Below are positions 26,499 to 35,615 of a DNA stretch of 64,000 bases, piece after piece. The position numbers and the translations under genes are program-made. The notes under the pieces were generated by a model that was given only the letters and a program-made list of their open reading frames with translations, did not search any database and was not told the DNA's origin. Position 1 is the stretch's first letter. The number at the start of each line of letters is the position of its first letter. Location: contig BNXY01000008.1 of assembly GCA_025999935.1 (NCBI GenBank), forward strand, positions 5,895-69,894, given 5' to 3'. The DNA comes from Bacteroidia bacterium. Its GTDB lineage: Bacteria > Bacteroidota > Bacteroidia > Bacteroidales > Azobacteroidaceae.

Positions 26499-29400
26499 AT
26501 GATTCAAAAACTAATTTCTTCTTTACAATTTACAGCATTGATATGTATAATGTCAGTACTAAGTGTTACAACTGCTTTCGGACAGACACAAACCGTTTCC
26601 GGTGTCGTTTCGGATGGAGCTACAAATGAACCGATTACCGGAGCTTCGATAAGTGTAAAAGGCGGTGTCGGTGCCGGTGTTACAGATTCAGATGGTAAAT
26701 TTTCGGTAAATGTACCTTCATCTAATTCCATTTTGGTATTTACTTATTTGGGCTATGCGCCTAAGGAAGTTCCGGTAGCCGGGCAAAGTAAATTAAATGT
26801 TCTTCTTTTTGAAGATAGCCAATTGTTGGAGGAAGTAGTGGTGGTTGGCTACGGAACAATGCGGAAGAAAGACCTCACGGGGTCTATCATACAAATTCGT
26901 CCCGACAAACTGGCAAATGAAAACCCGAAAACAATACAGGATGTTCTTCGCGGCACTTCGGGAATTTCTATCAGTTATGATCCTACGGCAAAAGGAGGAG
27001 GCTCCATAGAAATTCGCGGACAACGCTCCGTATATACTGACGGCGGACATAATGGTCCTTTGATTGTCCTCGACGGAATGATGTTTTCGGGTGAACTTTC
27101 GGAAATCAATCCTGACGACATCGGACAGATTGACATCCTGAAAGACGCATCATCTGCTGCCATTTATGGCGCACAAGCGGCTAACGGCGTGCTTATTGTT
27201 ACTACAAAAAAAGGAAAAGCGGGTAAGCCTGTGGTAAATGTTACCGCTAATGTAGGAAGCACGATGAAGAGTTCCTACCGCGAAATGTGGAGTCCGGATG
27301 AATATATGCGGCACCGTACAGACTGGTATAAAAGAGATACTTACGGCGTAAATCCCACTACGGGCAAATATGAAGCTTACCAAGCAGGCGGTGTTCCGAC
27401 CGGTTATTATGAAAATCCCGATAATTTGGCAAATTGGGGTGTTGATTTAAATACATGGCGGAATAATGGATCAATTTTACCATCTGCCGGCGAATCGGAC
27501 AGAAGTCTTTATGCTCGCCGCGTAGGGCTTGGAGGAGAAGGTACAACCTTATTATTACAAAATTATACCGACAATAAAACCTATAACTGGTGGGATCATA
27601 CCTTTCGGACAGGCTTAAACCATGACTACAACGCCAGCGTATCGGGAGCAAGCGATCGTATCAATTATTACATGTCGTTCGGTTACCAGAACAACGAAGG
27701 CGTTATTGAAGGCAACTTCTTTAATAATATTCGTTCCAACGTGAAAGTGGACGGCAAAGTAACAGACTGGTTAAGTATCGGTGCAAATATAAACTTTCAA
27801 AATCGAAGCGACGGAGATTTGCAACCCAATCTGGACATAAATGCTTATAACGCCAACCTGAATCAGTTGCGCAACTCCCCATATAGCGTTTATCGCAATG
27901 ATGACGGAAGTATTGCTCAATTCCCAAGTGGACTCAATGCAAGATTAACAGGTACAAACTTCGATTTTAACCGGCAATATATGGAATTAGACAGGAGCTA
28001 TTATGTGCTCAACACCATTTTCAATGCTTCTGTAAAACTGCCTTTCGGAATTACTTATTCGTTCAATGCCGCACCTCGTTTCCAATGGTTTCACGACTAT
28101 TACTGGGAATCATCGGAGAATCCCGCTTGGACGGCAAGCCCTCATGGATTAGTCAACAGAGAGAACAGTTGGAAGTATGAATGGGCGCTCAACAACCAGA
28201 TTCATTGGGATAAAACTTTTGCTCAAGTGCATAAGGTTGAACTTACCTTGGTGCAGGAAGCCGAAAGACACCAGACGTGGCAAGACCGTATTGAAGCCCG
28301 CAATTTTCAGCCCTCGGATGCATTGGGTTATCACAATACAGCCAACAGTACAAAGGAAAACAGTAGTTATTCTACTACCGACACTCAACACTCCGGTAAT
28401 GCTCTGCTTGCCCGTTTGTTTTATTCCTACAATGATCGCTACATGCTGACTACCTCCATTCGTCGCGACGGCTATTCGGCGTTTGGAACAAGCAACCCAT
28501 ACGCTACATTTCCGTCTTTAGCGCTGGCATGGACGTTTACCAACGAAGATTTCTTTAAGTGGGAGCCAATGGATTACGGTAAATTGCGCGTTTCTTTTGG
28601 AGAAAACGGCAACCGTGCGCTTAACGATCCTTACATATCGCTTGCTAATCTTGCAACAGGCGGAACAAACAGGTATGGATATGTCAATTCTGCAAACACA
28701 TTGGCTAATTTTCAGTATTTACAAATTAGCCGTATGGCTAATCCGAATTTGCGATGGGAAAAATCAACAGCATGGAACTATGGCATAGACTTCAGTTTTC
28801 TGAAAAACCGGATAACAGGTTCATTGGAGTATTACGATATTTCTACTAAAGATATGATTATGAATCAAACCTTGGCGCAATTCGCAGGGTTCTCATCCAT
28901 GACTACCAATCTTGGCGAGGTGTCGAACAAAGGTATTGAGTTTTCCATTACTTCAACAAATATCAAAAACAGTACATTGGAATGGAGCACCACTTTAAAC
29001 TTTTCATATAACCAAAATAAAATCGTTCACCTTTATTACGAATACGAAGATGTGCTTGACGCCAATGGAAATGTAACCGGCAGAAAAGAATCGGACGACA
29101 TTAATAATAATTGGTTTATCGGAAAGCCCATCAGCGCTATCTGGAATTACCGCGTAACCGGTATTTGGCAAACGGATGAAGCGGATGAAGCGGCAAAATA
29201 CAACCAAAGACCCGGCGATCCAAAGGTTAAAAAGAATCCGGACAATCCGCTTCAAAACGGTTCAAACGGATATGTTAATTATAATAATGATGACAAGGAA
29301 TTTCTGGGACAAACGGCTCCTCCGGTAAACTGGTCGTTGCGTAATGATTTCACGCTGTTTGAGAATTTGAGCCTTTCGTTCAATATCTATGCGCGCATGG

Positions 29401-29813
29401 GGCACAAAAGCCTTTCATCGGAATACCTGAATGATGACAACAACAGCAACATCTTGGTACAAGGCGCCAATCAGTTTAAAAAGGAATATTGGACACCTGA
29501 AAATCCGAGTAATAAGTATGCACGGATTCAAGCAACCGGACCTACAGGCGCAACTTCAGTGGCGCAATTATTCGACCGGTCGTTTATACGTCTTGAGAAC
29601 ATTTCAATCGGTTATACGCTACCGAAGAAATGGGTTTCTGCGCTTCAAATGGAAAAATGTAAAGTATTCGGTTCTGTTCGCAACGCTGCTTTGTGGCAAA
29701 AGGAATGGCCCTACGGAGACCCTGAATCATACAATACCAGCAATGCCAACAGTCCATACTCCGGCGGTCTTGCTACGAGGGTATTTTCAATTGGATTAAA
29801 TGCAACTTTTTAA
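26499..29813 (+). CDS. SusC/RagA-family TonB-dependent transporter
   Basis: 1104 residues. Signal peptide ending TAFGQ, then a carboxypeptidase-regulatory-like domain (VSGVVSDGATNEPITGASIS), the TonB-box/plug start EEVVVVGYGTMRKKDLTGSI, plug block ILKDASSAAIYGAQAANGVL and a long barrel ending in FSIGLNATF. Imports a SusD-delivered ligand across the outer membrane. No sigma/anti-sigma or glycoside hydrolase genes are adjacent, so the ligand is unknown. Confidence 0.95.
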   Translation: MIQKLISSLQFTALICIMSVLSVTTAFGQTQTVSGVVSDGATNEPITGASISVKGGVGAGVTDSDGKFSVNVPSSNSILVFTYLGYAPKEVPVAGQSKLNVLLFEDSQLLEEVVVVGYGTMRKKDLTGSIIQIRPDKLANENPKTIQDVLRGTSGISISYDPTAKGGGSIEIRGQRSVYTDGGHNGPLIVLDGMMFSGELSEINPDDIGQIDILKDASSAAIYGAQAANGVLIVTTKKGKAGKPVVNVTANVGSTMKSSYREMWSPDEYMRHRTDWYKRDTYGVNPTTGKYEAYQAGGVPTGYYENPDNLANWGVDLNTWRNNGSILPSAGESDRSLYARRVGLGGEGTTLLLQNYTDNKTYNWWDHTFRTGLNHDYNASVSGASDRINYYMSFGYQNNEGVIEGNFFNNIRSNVKVDGKVTDWLSIGANINFQNRSDGDLQPNLDINAYNANLNQLRNSPYSVYRNDDGSIAQFPSGLNARLTGTNFDFNRQYMELDRSYYVLNTIFNASVKLPFGITYSFNAAPRFQWFHDYYWESSENPAWTASPHGLVNRENSWKYEWALNNQIHWDKTFAQVHKVELTLVQEAERHQTWQDRIEARNFQPSDALGYHNTANSTKENSSYSTTDTQHSGNALLARLFYSYNDRYMLTTSIRRDGYSAFGTSNPYATFPSLALAWTFTNEDFFKWEPMDYGKLRVSFGENGNRALNDPYISLANLATGGTNRYGYVNSANTLANFQYLQISRMANPNLRWEKSTAWNYGIDFSFLKNRITGSLEYYDISTKDMIMNQTLAQFAGFSSMTTNLGEVSNKGIEFSITSTNIKNSTLEWSTTLNFSYNQNKIVHLYYEYEDVLDANGNVTGRKESDDINNNWFIGKPISAIWNYRVTGIWQTDEADEAAKYNQRPGDPKVKKNPDNPLQNGSNGYVNYNNDDKEFLGQTAPPVNWSLRNDFTLFENLSLSFNIYARMGHKSLSSEYLNDDNNSNILVQGANQFKKEYWTPENPSNKYARIQATGPTGATSVAQLFDRSFIRLENISIGYTLPKKWVSALQMEKCKVFGSVRNAALWQKEWPYGDPESYNTSNANSPYSGGLATRVFSIGLNATF

Positions 29814-29825
29814 AAATCAATAAAA

Positions 29826-31868
29826 ATGAATATTTCACGTAAAAATAAAAAATACGGATTACCGGCATTGGCTCTGGTAATCACTTTATGCTGTTCGGGA
29901 TTGTTCAACAGTTGTTCCGATGATTTCCTGCAACCCGAACCGCTGTCGTTTTATGAGCCGGGCGTCACATTATCTTCCGAAGCAGGTATGCAAGCGGTAA
30001 TGGCAATGACCGACAGGCATCTTCGGCACTATTGGACGCACCAGGAAAATAATACGGGAGGCAATTCAAATCCGATGGGAACAGAATATATGTTTTCAGA
30101 TTTGATGGCTTACGCTAAAACGGATGAAACAGCTACCGGCATCAATTTTCAGGCCGGCTCCATAACGCCTCAAAATGCAGGCAGCGGGGGAGATAGCGGA
30201 AATTCCAACGGCAACTTAATACAATACTTCTGGACTGAAACATATAGCGGATTGAAGTATGCAAATACGATCATCTCTTATATTGAAAATGTGAAAGGTT
30301 TAAGCGAAGAAACCAAAAACGCTTATCTGGGCAGGGCTTACTTTCACCGTGCATTCCGCTATTATGCACTTGTTTTCCAATATGGCGACGTACCTTTGAT
30401 AACCAAGATTCCTGAAGTGCCTAAGTTTAACTATCGATCCACTCAAAAAGGAGCCATTCTGGATATGTTAACCCAAGATCTGGAATTTGCAGTTCAATGG
30501 GTGCCCGACCAAAAAGACATGGAATACAAAGGAATGGTCAACAAAGGCGCTTGCCGGATGTTGCTTATTAAATGTTATTTAGCAACAGGCCAGTGGCAAA
30601 AAGCGAAAGACCAAGCGGATATTTTGATTGACCAGTCAGGCTATTCCTTGATGCAGGCGCCTTTCGGAACCTTTATACAAGGCGGAGAACCCTTGACATG
30701 GCCTATTACCCGTAATGTGATCTGGGACTTGCACCGCTCCGAAAACAAGCTGGATGCGGCTAATAAAGAAGTTATTATGGCGATGCCTAACCGGGGATTA
30801 TCAGGCGAATCATTCCGTCAATGGTTACAAATGCGGATTTACGGCCCTTACTGGAATTCAGGCTCTATTCAAACGCCCGATCGTTTGCAAGGCGTTCAGG
30901 CATACGCCCGCAGCAGTACCGGCAATTACAGTGTAAATCTTGATATTACAAGATCCATGGGACGAGGTATAGGCGTTTTCCGTCCTACCTATTTTGCGGA
31001 ACATTCATTGTGGTCTATCAATGGCTCGGCAGAAGATAATATCGACCTGCGCCACAACAGCTCCGTGGGCAATTGGATAAAAATGACCGATATAAAATAC
31101 AATACCATTAACTCGACATACAGAGGACAGAATTTAATGCTTTACAGTCCGGATGACGGCCGCCTCTTGTGCAGCGACACCATTCGTTGCTGGTATGACT
31201 GGCCTCATTACAAATATTGGAATCTGGATGTAGGAAGTGAAGCCAATAATAACGCTACCGCATTTAATGGCGCTACACCGGGATCTACCGGAGGCCACGG
31301 CGATATTTATCTTTACCGTCTTGCCGAAGCCTACCTGCTGCGTGCAGAAGCCAAGTTCTATTTGGGCGATAATGGAGGAGCGGCCAACGATGTAAATGAA
31401 CTGCGTAAAAGAGCGAAGAGCGCTCAACTTTACACCACAGTAAACATTGGCGATATCATGGACGAACGCGCCCGCGAATTGCACATGGAAGAATGGCGCC
31501 ACGTAGAATTATCCCGCGTTTCGCGTTGTCTTGCCTTGAGCGGTAAACCCGATGAATGGGGCAACACTTATGACATCAATACATACGATAAACAAACCGG
31601 CAGTGATATTTCGGGAGGCAGCTATTGGTGGCAACGGATTTGTCATTATAATAATTATTACAATAAAGGTCCGAAAAGATCCAATAACCGCGACCAAACA
31701 TACACCTTAGAAAAGCATAATTTATATTGGCCAATCAGACAAGGAGTCATTGATTCAAACAGAGAAGGCAAACTTGCTCAAAATTATGGTTATGAGGGCT
31801 ATGATGCAAGTACGTCGGTATGGGACAACTGGAAGGACGCTGTAGATGATGAATCTAAAGTTAATTAA
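29826..31868 (+). CDS. SusD/RagB-family lipoprotein
   Basis: 680 residues, longer than average. Lipobox cysteine in LFNSCSDDFL (about residue 31), helical TPR region with YLGRAYFHRAFRYYALVFQY and LAEAYLLRAEAKFYLGDNGG, and the DERARELHMEEWRHVELSRV block near the end. Partner of the SusC gene 12 bp upstream; a strong terminator follows, so the pair is a two-gene unit. Confidence 0.94.
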   Translation: MNISRKNKKYGLPALALVITLCCSGLFNSCSDDFLQPEPLSFYEPGVTLSSEAGMQAVMAMTDRHLRHYWTHQENNTGGNSNPMGTEYMFSDLMAYAKTDETATGINFQAGSITPQNAGSGGDSGNSNGNLIQYFWTETYSGLKYANTIISYIENVKGLSEETKNAYLGRAYFHRAFRYYALVFQYGDVPLITKIPEVPKFNYRSTQKGAILDMLTQDLEFAVQWVPDQKDMEYKGMVNKGACRMLLIKCYLATGQWQKAKDQADILIDQSGYSLMQAPFGTFIQGGEPLTWPITRNVIWDLHRSENKLDAANKEVIMAMPNRGLSGESFRQWLQMRIYGPYWNSGSIQTPDRLQGVQAYARSSTGNYSVNLDITRSMGRGIGVFRPTYFAEHSLWSINGSAEDNIDLRHNSSVGNWIKMTDIKYNTINSTYRGQNLMLYSPDDGRLLCSDTIRCWYDWPHYKYWNLDVGSEANNNATAFNGATPGSTGGHGDIYLYRLAEAYLLRAEAKFYLGDNGGAANDVNELRKRAKSAQLYTTVNIGDIMDERARELHMEEWRHVELSRVSRCLALSGKPDEWGNTYDINTYDKQTGSDISGGSYWWQRICHYNNYYNKGPKRSNNRDQTYTLEKHNLYWPIRQGVIDSNREGKLAQNYGYEGYDASTSVWDNWKDAVDDESKVN

Positions 31869-31924
31869 AGTGTGATTGAACAAGTATTTATGTAAAGTTT
31901 TTTTGATTAATTAAATTAAAGTAG

Positions 31925-31970
31925 ATACCGGGAGTATAAATTGATTATCTAAATTTATCTCCCGGTATTG
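31925..31970 (+). terminator. Terminator of the second SusC/SusD pair
   Basis: ATACCGGGAG ... CTCCCGGTAT with extra ATAAATT/AAATTTAT pairing in the stem; 10-bp GC-rich perfect arms, short T-rich tail. Confidence 0.85.
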
Positions 31971-32047
31971 CTATTGCTAACAACCAACACAATACTTGGA
32001 CGGGACTTTCGTTTGAAATTCTTTATCGGCTTTGCCGAAAAGAAAAA

Positions 32048-32102
32048 TGCTATTTACAAGAAACATTTTTGATTATTTTTTGCTATTTATAAAAAACATT
32101 TT
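32048..32102 (+). repeat. Two 22-bp direct repeats upstream of the AAA ATPase gene
   Basis: TGCTATTTACAAGAAACATT at 32048 and TGCTATTTATAAAAAACATT at 32081, spaced 33 bp, ending just before the TAccTTTG promoter element. Their position suggests a repressor or activator site controlling the ATPase. Confidence 0.65.
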
Positions 32103-32103
32103 A

Positions 32104-32111
32104 TACCTTTG
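32104..32111 (+). promoter_or_regulatory. TAnnTTTG promoter element of the AAA ATPase gene
   Basis: TAccTTTG 16 bp upstream of the ATG at 32127. Because the element lies in the coding extension from 32109, the downstream ATG is preferred as start. Confidence 0.65.
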
Positions 32112-32126
32112 CAGAAAATTAGTTCT

Positions 32127-33314
32127 ATGGACAGTTTAGTAAAAATTTATCTGCGCTTATTGCAGGAAACAGAGGCAAAAAACTTTCGTTATCTCTATTC
32201 GAATATTGATTGGAACGAGCGTTGCATTGCCATTATCGGCGCAAAAGGCGTTGGGAAAACGACAATGCTTTTGCAGCACATAAAGACAACTTTTGCCAAT
32301 AAAAATGAGGCGCTTTTTGCGAGTTTGGACAATACGTGGTTTGCCAACCACAGCATTTTTGAATTGGCGGACGAGTTTTATCTGAACGGCGGAACGCATT
32401 TGTTTTTAGACGAAATTCACCACTATCCGAATTGGGCAACCGAGATTAAAAATATTTACGACAGTTTTCCGAAACTGAAAATTGTATTTACCGGTTCTTC
32501 GCTTTTGCAGATTTACAAATCAACGGCAGATTTATCAAGAAGGGTTGTTTATGAAAAATTGGAAGGTTTGTCTTTCAGAGAATTTTTAAGATTTGAAAAA
32601 GTGGGCGATTTTCCGGTGTTTTCCCTTAATGAAATCGTTGAAAATCACCAAAATATCGCTTTCCGGATGACGGAAAATGTGAAAATAATGCCTTTGTTCA
32701 AAAAATATCTGAAAAACGGCTATTATCTTTTTTACAAAGAGGGATTGAGAAAATACGAGCAAAAATTGCAGGAAGCGGTCAATAATGTTATTGATATTGA
32801 TGTTCCCGCCATTGAAAATATCGAGTTTGAATCGCGGCACAAATTGAAAAAGTTATTGGCAATTCTCTCAACATTAGTGCCTTATACGCCTAACATTACC
32901 GATTTAAGCGCGGCAATAGACAGCAACAGAAACAATACGGTTAAGTATTTATCCTTGTTGGCAAATGCAAAATTGTTGAATTTAGTTTCCTGCAAAAACA
33001 AAACGATTGGCGACCTTACAAAGCCCGACAAAGTATTGCTTAACAACACTAATTTGTCCTATTTGTACGGCGAAAATGCAAACATCGGCAGTGCAAGGGA
33101 AACCTTTTTTGTTAATCAGTTAAGTGCAGTTGCCGATGTTATACTTGCACCACAGGGGGATTTTATGGTGGATAACTACACTTTTGAAGTCGGCGGAAAG
33201 AGAAAAACTTTTGACCAAATAAAAGACATTCCGAGCAGTTTTGTTGTAGCCGACGATATTGAAATAGGACATAAAAACAAAATCCCGCTTTGGCTGTTTG
33301 GAATGCTGTATTAA
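32127..33314 (+). CDS. AAA_14/DUF4143-type ATPase
   Basis: 395 residues from the ATG at 32127. Walker A GAKGVGKTTMLLQ near residue 40, Walker B HLFLDEIHHYPNW, sensor FTGSSLLQIYKS, then the C-terminal DUF4143 domain with a nuclease-like core ending FVVADDIEIGHKNKIPLWLFGML. Family members are widespread, often mobile and sometimes toxin- or defence-related; no function is established. Preceded by paired direct repeats; monocistronic. Confidence 0.85.
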   Translation: MDSLVKIYLRLLQETEAKNFRYLYSNIDWNERCIAIIGAKGVGKTTMLLQHIKTTFANKNEALFASLDNTWFANHSIFELADEFYLNGGTHLFLDEIHHYPNWATEIKNIYDSFPKLKIVFTGSSLLQIYKSTADLSRRVVYEKLEGLSFREFLRFEKVGDFPVFSLNEIVENHQNIAFRMTENVKIMPLFKKYLKNGYYLFYKEGLRKYEQKLQEAVNNVIDIDVPAIENIEFESRHKLKKLLAILSTLVPYTPNITDLSAAIDSNRNNTVKYLSLLANAKLLNLVSCKNKTIGDLTKPDKVLLNNTNLSYLYGENANIGSARETFFVNQLSAVADVILAPQGDFMVDNYTFEVGGKRKTFDQIKDIPSSFVVADDIEIGHKNKIPLWLFGMLY

Positions 33315-33393
33315 AGTAGTGTTACCTCTTTAATTGATTGAAAATATTTTTAATTATTTCCATTGGAAATATGTTTTATTGGAAAATAAATAT

Positions 33394-33401
33394 TACCTTT
33401 G
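33394..33401 (+). promoter_or_regulatory. TAnnTTTG promoter element of the DUF6132/thioredoxin pair
   Basis: TAccTTTG 25 bp before the ATG at 33426. Upstream are two near-identical ATTGGAAA sequences (33363 and 33379), a possible regulator site. Confidence 0.6.
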
Positions 33402-33425
33402 CAGAAATTTTTAATAGGAAATAAT

Positions 33426-33665
33426 ATGAATAATTTAAAAAATATCTTGAAAAATAATTGGTTAACGCTTGTTGGCGGGATTTTGGGAGCGGCGGGCGGA
33501 TACTTGTATTGGCGGTTTGTCGGCTGTGCTTCCGGCTCTTGCCCTATAACTTCATCGCCTCTAATAAGTACAATCTGGGGTGCCATAATGGGTGGTTTAT
33601 TGTTTGGTATGTTTCGTTCAAAACCTCGAACAGAGGACAAAGAACAAAAACAAACTGATGATTAA
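33426..33665 (+). CDS. Small membrane protein, DUF6132-like
   Basis: 79 residues from ATG 33426. Two hydrophobic segments flank a GCASGSCPITSSP motif with paired cysteines (residues about 33-40) and a short charged tail. The CxSGxCPI pattern is shared with small DUF6132/YtxH-like inner-membrane proteins. The stop overlaps the next thioredoxin-like gene, so a joint redox role is likely. Confidence 0.7.
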   Translation: MNNLKNILKNNWLTLVGGILGAAGGYLYWRFVGCASGSCPITSSPLISTIWGAIMGGLLFGMFRSKPRTEDKEQKQTDD

Positions 33666-34155
33666 AAAGATGAAACTCAAGAAAATCAGTTTTGCAGCAT
33701 TCGTTGTTATCTTCGCATTTTCGTGCGGAAACACAAAATCATCTGATAATCAGGAAAATAGTATTATCAATAACGATATCAATATAGAAAATAAAATGGG
33801 CGTAATTCATTTAACAAAAGCGGATTTTCTGATGAAAATCGCTAATTTTGAAACCTCTCCCAACGAATGGAAGTATCTTGGCGACAAACCCGCTATTATC
33901 GACTTTTACGCCGAATGGTGCGGCCCTTGCCGAATGGTAGCGCCGATTCTCGAAGAACTTGCTAAAGAATACGACGGTAAAATCTACATTTACAAGGTAA
34001 ATACCGAAGCCGAAGCCGAACTTGCAGCACTTTTCGGCATTCGGAGCATTCCTTCGTTGCTTTTCATTCCGATGAGCGCAAAGCCGCAAATGGCGCACGG
34101 AGCAATGGGAAAAGCGCAATTCAAAGAGGCAATCGAAAATTATTTATTAAAATAA
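33658..34155 (+). CDS. Exported thioredoxin-fold lipoprotein
   Basis: 165 residues; start at 33658 overlaps the previous stop, an alternative start is 33670. Lipobox cysteine in FAFSCGN, then a linker and a thioredoxin domain with FYAEWCGPCRMVAP and cis-proline IRSIPSLLFIP. It should act as a periplasmic thiol-disulfide enzyme. Translationally coupled to the CxxxC membrane protein before it. Confidence 0.88.
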   Translation: MIKKMKLKKISFAAFVVIFAFSCGNTKSSDNQENSIINNDINIENKMGVIHLTKADFLMKIANFETSPNEWKYLGDKPAIIDFYAEWCGPCRMVAPILEELAKEYDGKIYIYKVNTEAEAELAALFGIRSIPSLLFIPMSAKPQMAHGAMGKAQFKEAIENYLLK

Positions 34156-34194
34156 ATAATTACAATAGCTCGCTAAATCACATATTTAAATGCG

Positions 34195-34223
34195 TGGCTA
34201 CTACCGACCCCATAGTGGACTTG
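34195..34223 (-). other. Fragment of a group II intron domain I
   Basis: The reverse complement reads CAAGTCCACTATGGGGTCGG then TAGTAGCCA, identical to 5052-5081 of the intron above except for one missing G. Flanking bases do not match, so it is a short relic in opposite orientation. Confidence 0.7.
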
Positions 34224-34244
34224 TGCTTAATGCTCAATGTGACC

Positions 34245-34289
34245 AAAAACCATAGTCATTTATTATTTAATTTTCTCCTTATAATATTT
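34245..34289 (+). repeat. 45-bp direct repeat, copy 1 (copy 2 at 36297-36341)
   Basis: AGTCATTTATTATTTAATTT followed by TCTCCTTATAATATTT is found in both places with a single mismatch. In copy 2 the sequence is the 3' end of a decayed HTH gene plus following promoter-like DNA. The repeats bracket the RAYT relic, toxin-antitoxin pair and the gene at 35616. Confidence 0.85.
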
Positions 34290-34347
34290 GGCTAAATTTT
34301 CTTTTGTCGGTGCTAAAAGAGCTTAACGGCTTCGCCGCCCCTTCTCC

Positions 34348-35011
34348 ATGATCAATACAGGGCAAACGCATCTTAATTTGTGTTAAAAGAAGCCCGTAAG
34401 GGCTTGAATATGAATAACCTCCAATGAAGCGAAGCGATTGGGGGTACGAGAATATCTATCCCACCATCAACCCCGAATAGGGGTTGAATAGTAATTCAGT
34501 GCAAATATCTTTCATCATAATCAATTCCATATTCTTTCAATATTCGTATTAATTCATCCTTAGAACTTTCCTTTTTATGGTGTTCTTGTTGGTTTTTGAT
34601 GTAATTGATTATAATTGCTTTTTCTTTAAAAGAATAGGTAAATGCGGAATATCCCTCTCCCCATCCTTTGAAATCAGGAAAATCATTTGATTTCTTCTTT
34701 TGTTTTTAACTATTCCCCATATATATTTGTACAAGGAAGATACATTCAGTTGGGATATGGATTTTTCGCTTCGCTTTGTTCGCAAAACAATGTGGTAAAG
34801 GATTTGGGTATATGACATAATTATAATGTTTTAGTTGGGCACAAAGGTAATATTAATTTTTCAATTATTCAACCCCTATTCGGGGTTGATGGTGGGATAG
34901 AGGCCTCTCTTGTACCCTCAGTCGCTTCGCTTCACTGGGGGTTATTCATATTCAAGCCCTTACGGGCTTCTTTTAACATAAATTAAGATGCGTTTGCCCT
35001 GATGATCAATA
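34348..35011. mobile_element. IS200-like (RAYT) element with ~140-bp inverted flanks, internally deleted
   Basis: Left flank 34348-34491 and right flank 34866-35011 are reverse complements over about 140 bp with a few differences. Each flank contains smaller palindromes (AAGCCCGTAAGGGCTT, CAACCCCGAATAGGGGTTG). Between them lies the remnant transposase gene at 34496-34818. This layout matches REP-associated tyrosine transposases flanked by their structured repeats. Not self-mobile as it stands. Confidence 0.82.
34496..34818 (-). pseudogene. REP-associated tyrosine transposase, missing its HUH catalytic part
   Basis: Starts MSYTQILYHIVLRTKRSEKS and LYKYIWGIVKNK, the opening of IS200-like TnpA/RAYT proteins. 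After KNK the frame shifts and resumes as SNDFPDFKGWGEGYSAFTYS, KEKAIIINYIKNQQEHHKK and ELIRILKEYGIDYDERYLH, the normal C-terminus with the EHHKKE block. The piece in between, which should carry the HUH metal-binding histidines and is about 40 residues long, is deleted. Confidence 0.82.
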
Positions 35012-35041
35012 TTGTTTTTTTGTTTTTTCGAGAGAAAAATG

Positions 35042-35049
35042 TATCTTTG
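35042..35049 (+). promoter_or_regulatory. TAnnTTTG promoter element of the toxin-antitoxin pair
   Basis: TAtcTTTG 33 bp before the antitoxin start at 35083. Confidence 0.6.
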
Positions 35050-35082
35050 TGAACACATTTATGATTTTAAAAACGAAACAAA

Positions 35083-35316
35083 ATGGAAGCAACAGTTCAA
35101 AAATTAAATCTAATTCATTGGATAACAGAACTCCAAGACGATGCAATGCTGGATACATTGGCAGATATTAAAAATCAAACACTGCCAACGGATTGGTGGA
35201 ATATTGTTTCTGCCGATGAAAAATCTTCCATTGAAAAAGGTTTGCAAGATATGAAGGAAAATAGAATTGTATCTCATTCTGATGTAAAAAAACGATATGA
35301 GAAATGGATTATATAA
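35083..35316 (+). CDS. Antitoxin-like small protein
   Basis: 77 residues, acidic and helical, with the pattern HWITELQDDAMLDTLADIK ... WWNIVSADEKSSIEKGLQDM ... SHSDVKKRYEKWI, a common antitoxin layout for RelE/ParE partners in Bacteroidetes (SHEEVKKRYEKWL-like ends). Its last 13 bases overlap the ATG of the toxin gene. Because the toxin is deleted, it may be an orphan antitoxin. Confidence 0.72.
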   Translation: MEATVQKLNLIHWITELQDDAMLDTLADIKNQTLPTDWWNIVSADEKSSIEKGLQDMKENRIVSHSDVKKRYEKWII

Positions 35317-35486
35317 TAGAATTTTCCCGTTTATTTATCCTGCCAGTAAGCAGAAAAAAAAACATTCGGCGTTGTGTCGTTTCCAAGCAATCCAGTATGT
35401 ATTATATAGTAAATGAGAAGGAGAAACAAATCGTGATTTTATCTTTTTTTGATAATCGCCGAAATCCTGCAAATTTGCGTTATTGA
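35304..35486 (+). pseudogene. RelE/ParE-family toxin with internal deletion
   Basis: 60 residues where about 95-100 are expected. The opening MDYIIEFS and the ending NIRRCVVSKQSSMYYIVNEK then QIVILSFFDNRRNP match the first strand and the last two strands of RelE/ParE toxins, but the helical region between them is missing. The C-terminal arginines and the FFDNRRNP block remain. Likely inactive. Confidence 0.72.
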
Positions 35487-35591
35487 TACAAATCATCTTT
35501 ATCCTAAGTTATATCATCCCGTTGGGATTTTTCGCCGGAATACCGCTTTACCTGCGGAGTTTTGTGTATTTGCTTGTTAAAAATAAAATTG

Positions 35592-35599
35592 TATTTTTG
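35592..35599 (+). promoter_or_regulatory. TAnnTTTG promoter element of the 35616 gene
   Basis: TAttTTTG 17 bp before the ATG at 35616; an in-frame start at 35562 would lie upstream of it and is rejected. The spacer 35487-35591 shows nothing else. Confidence 0.6.
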
Positions 35600-35615
35600 C
35601 CAAAAATGTAAAGAT

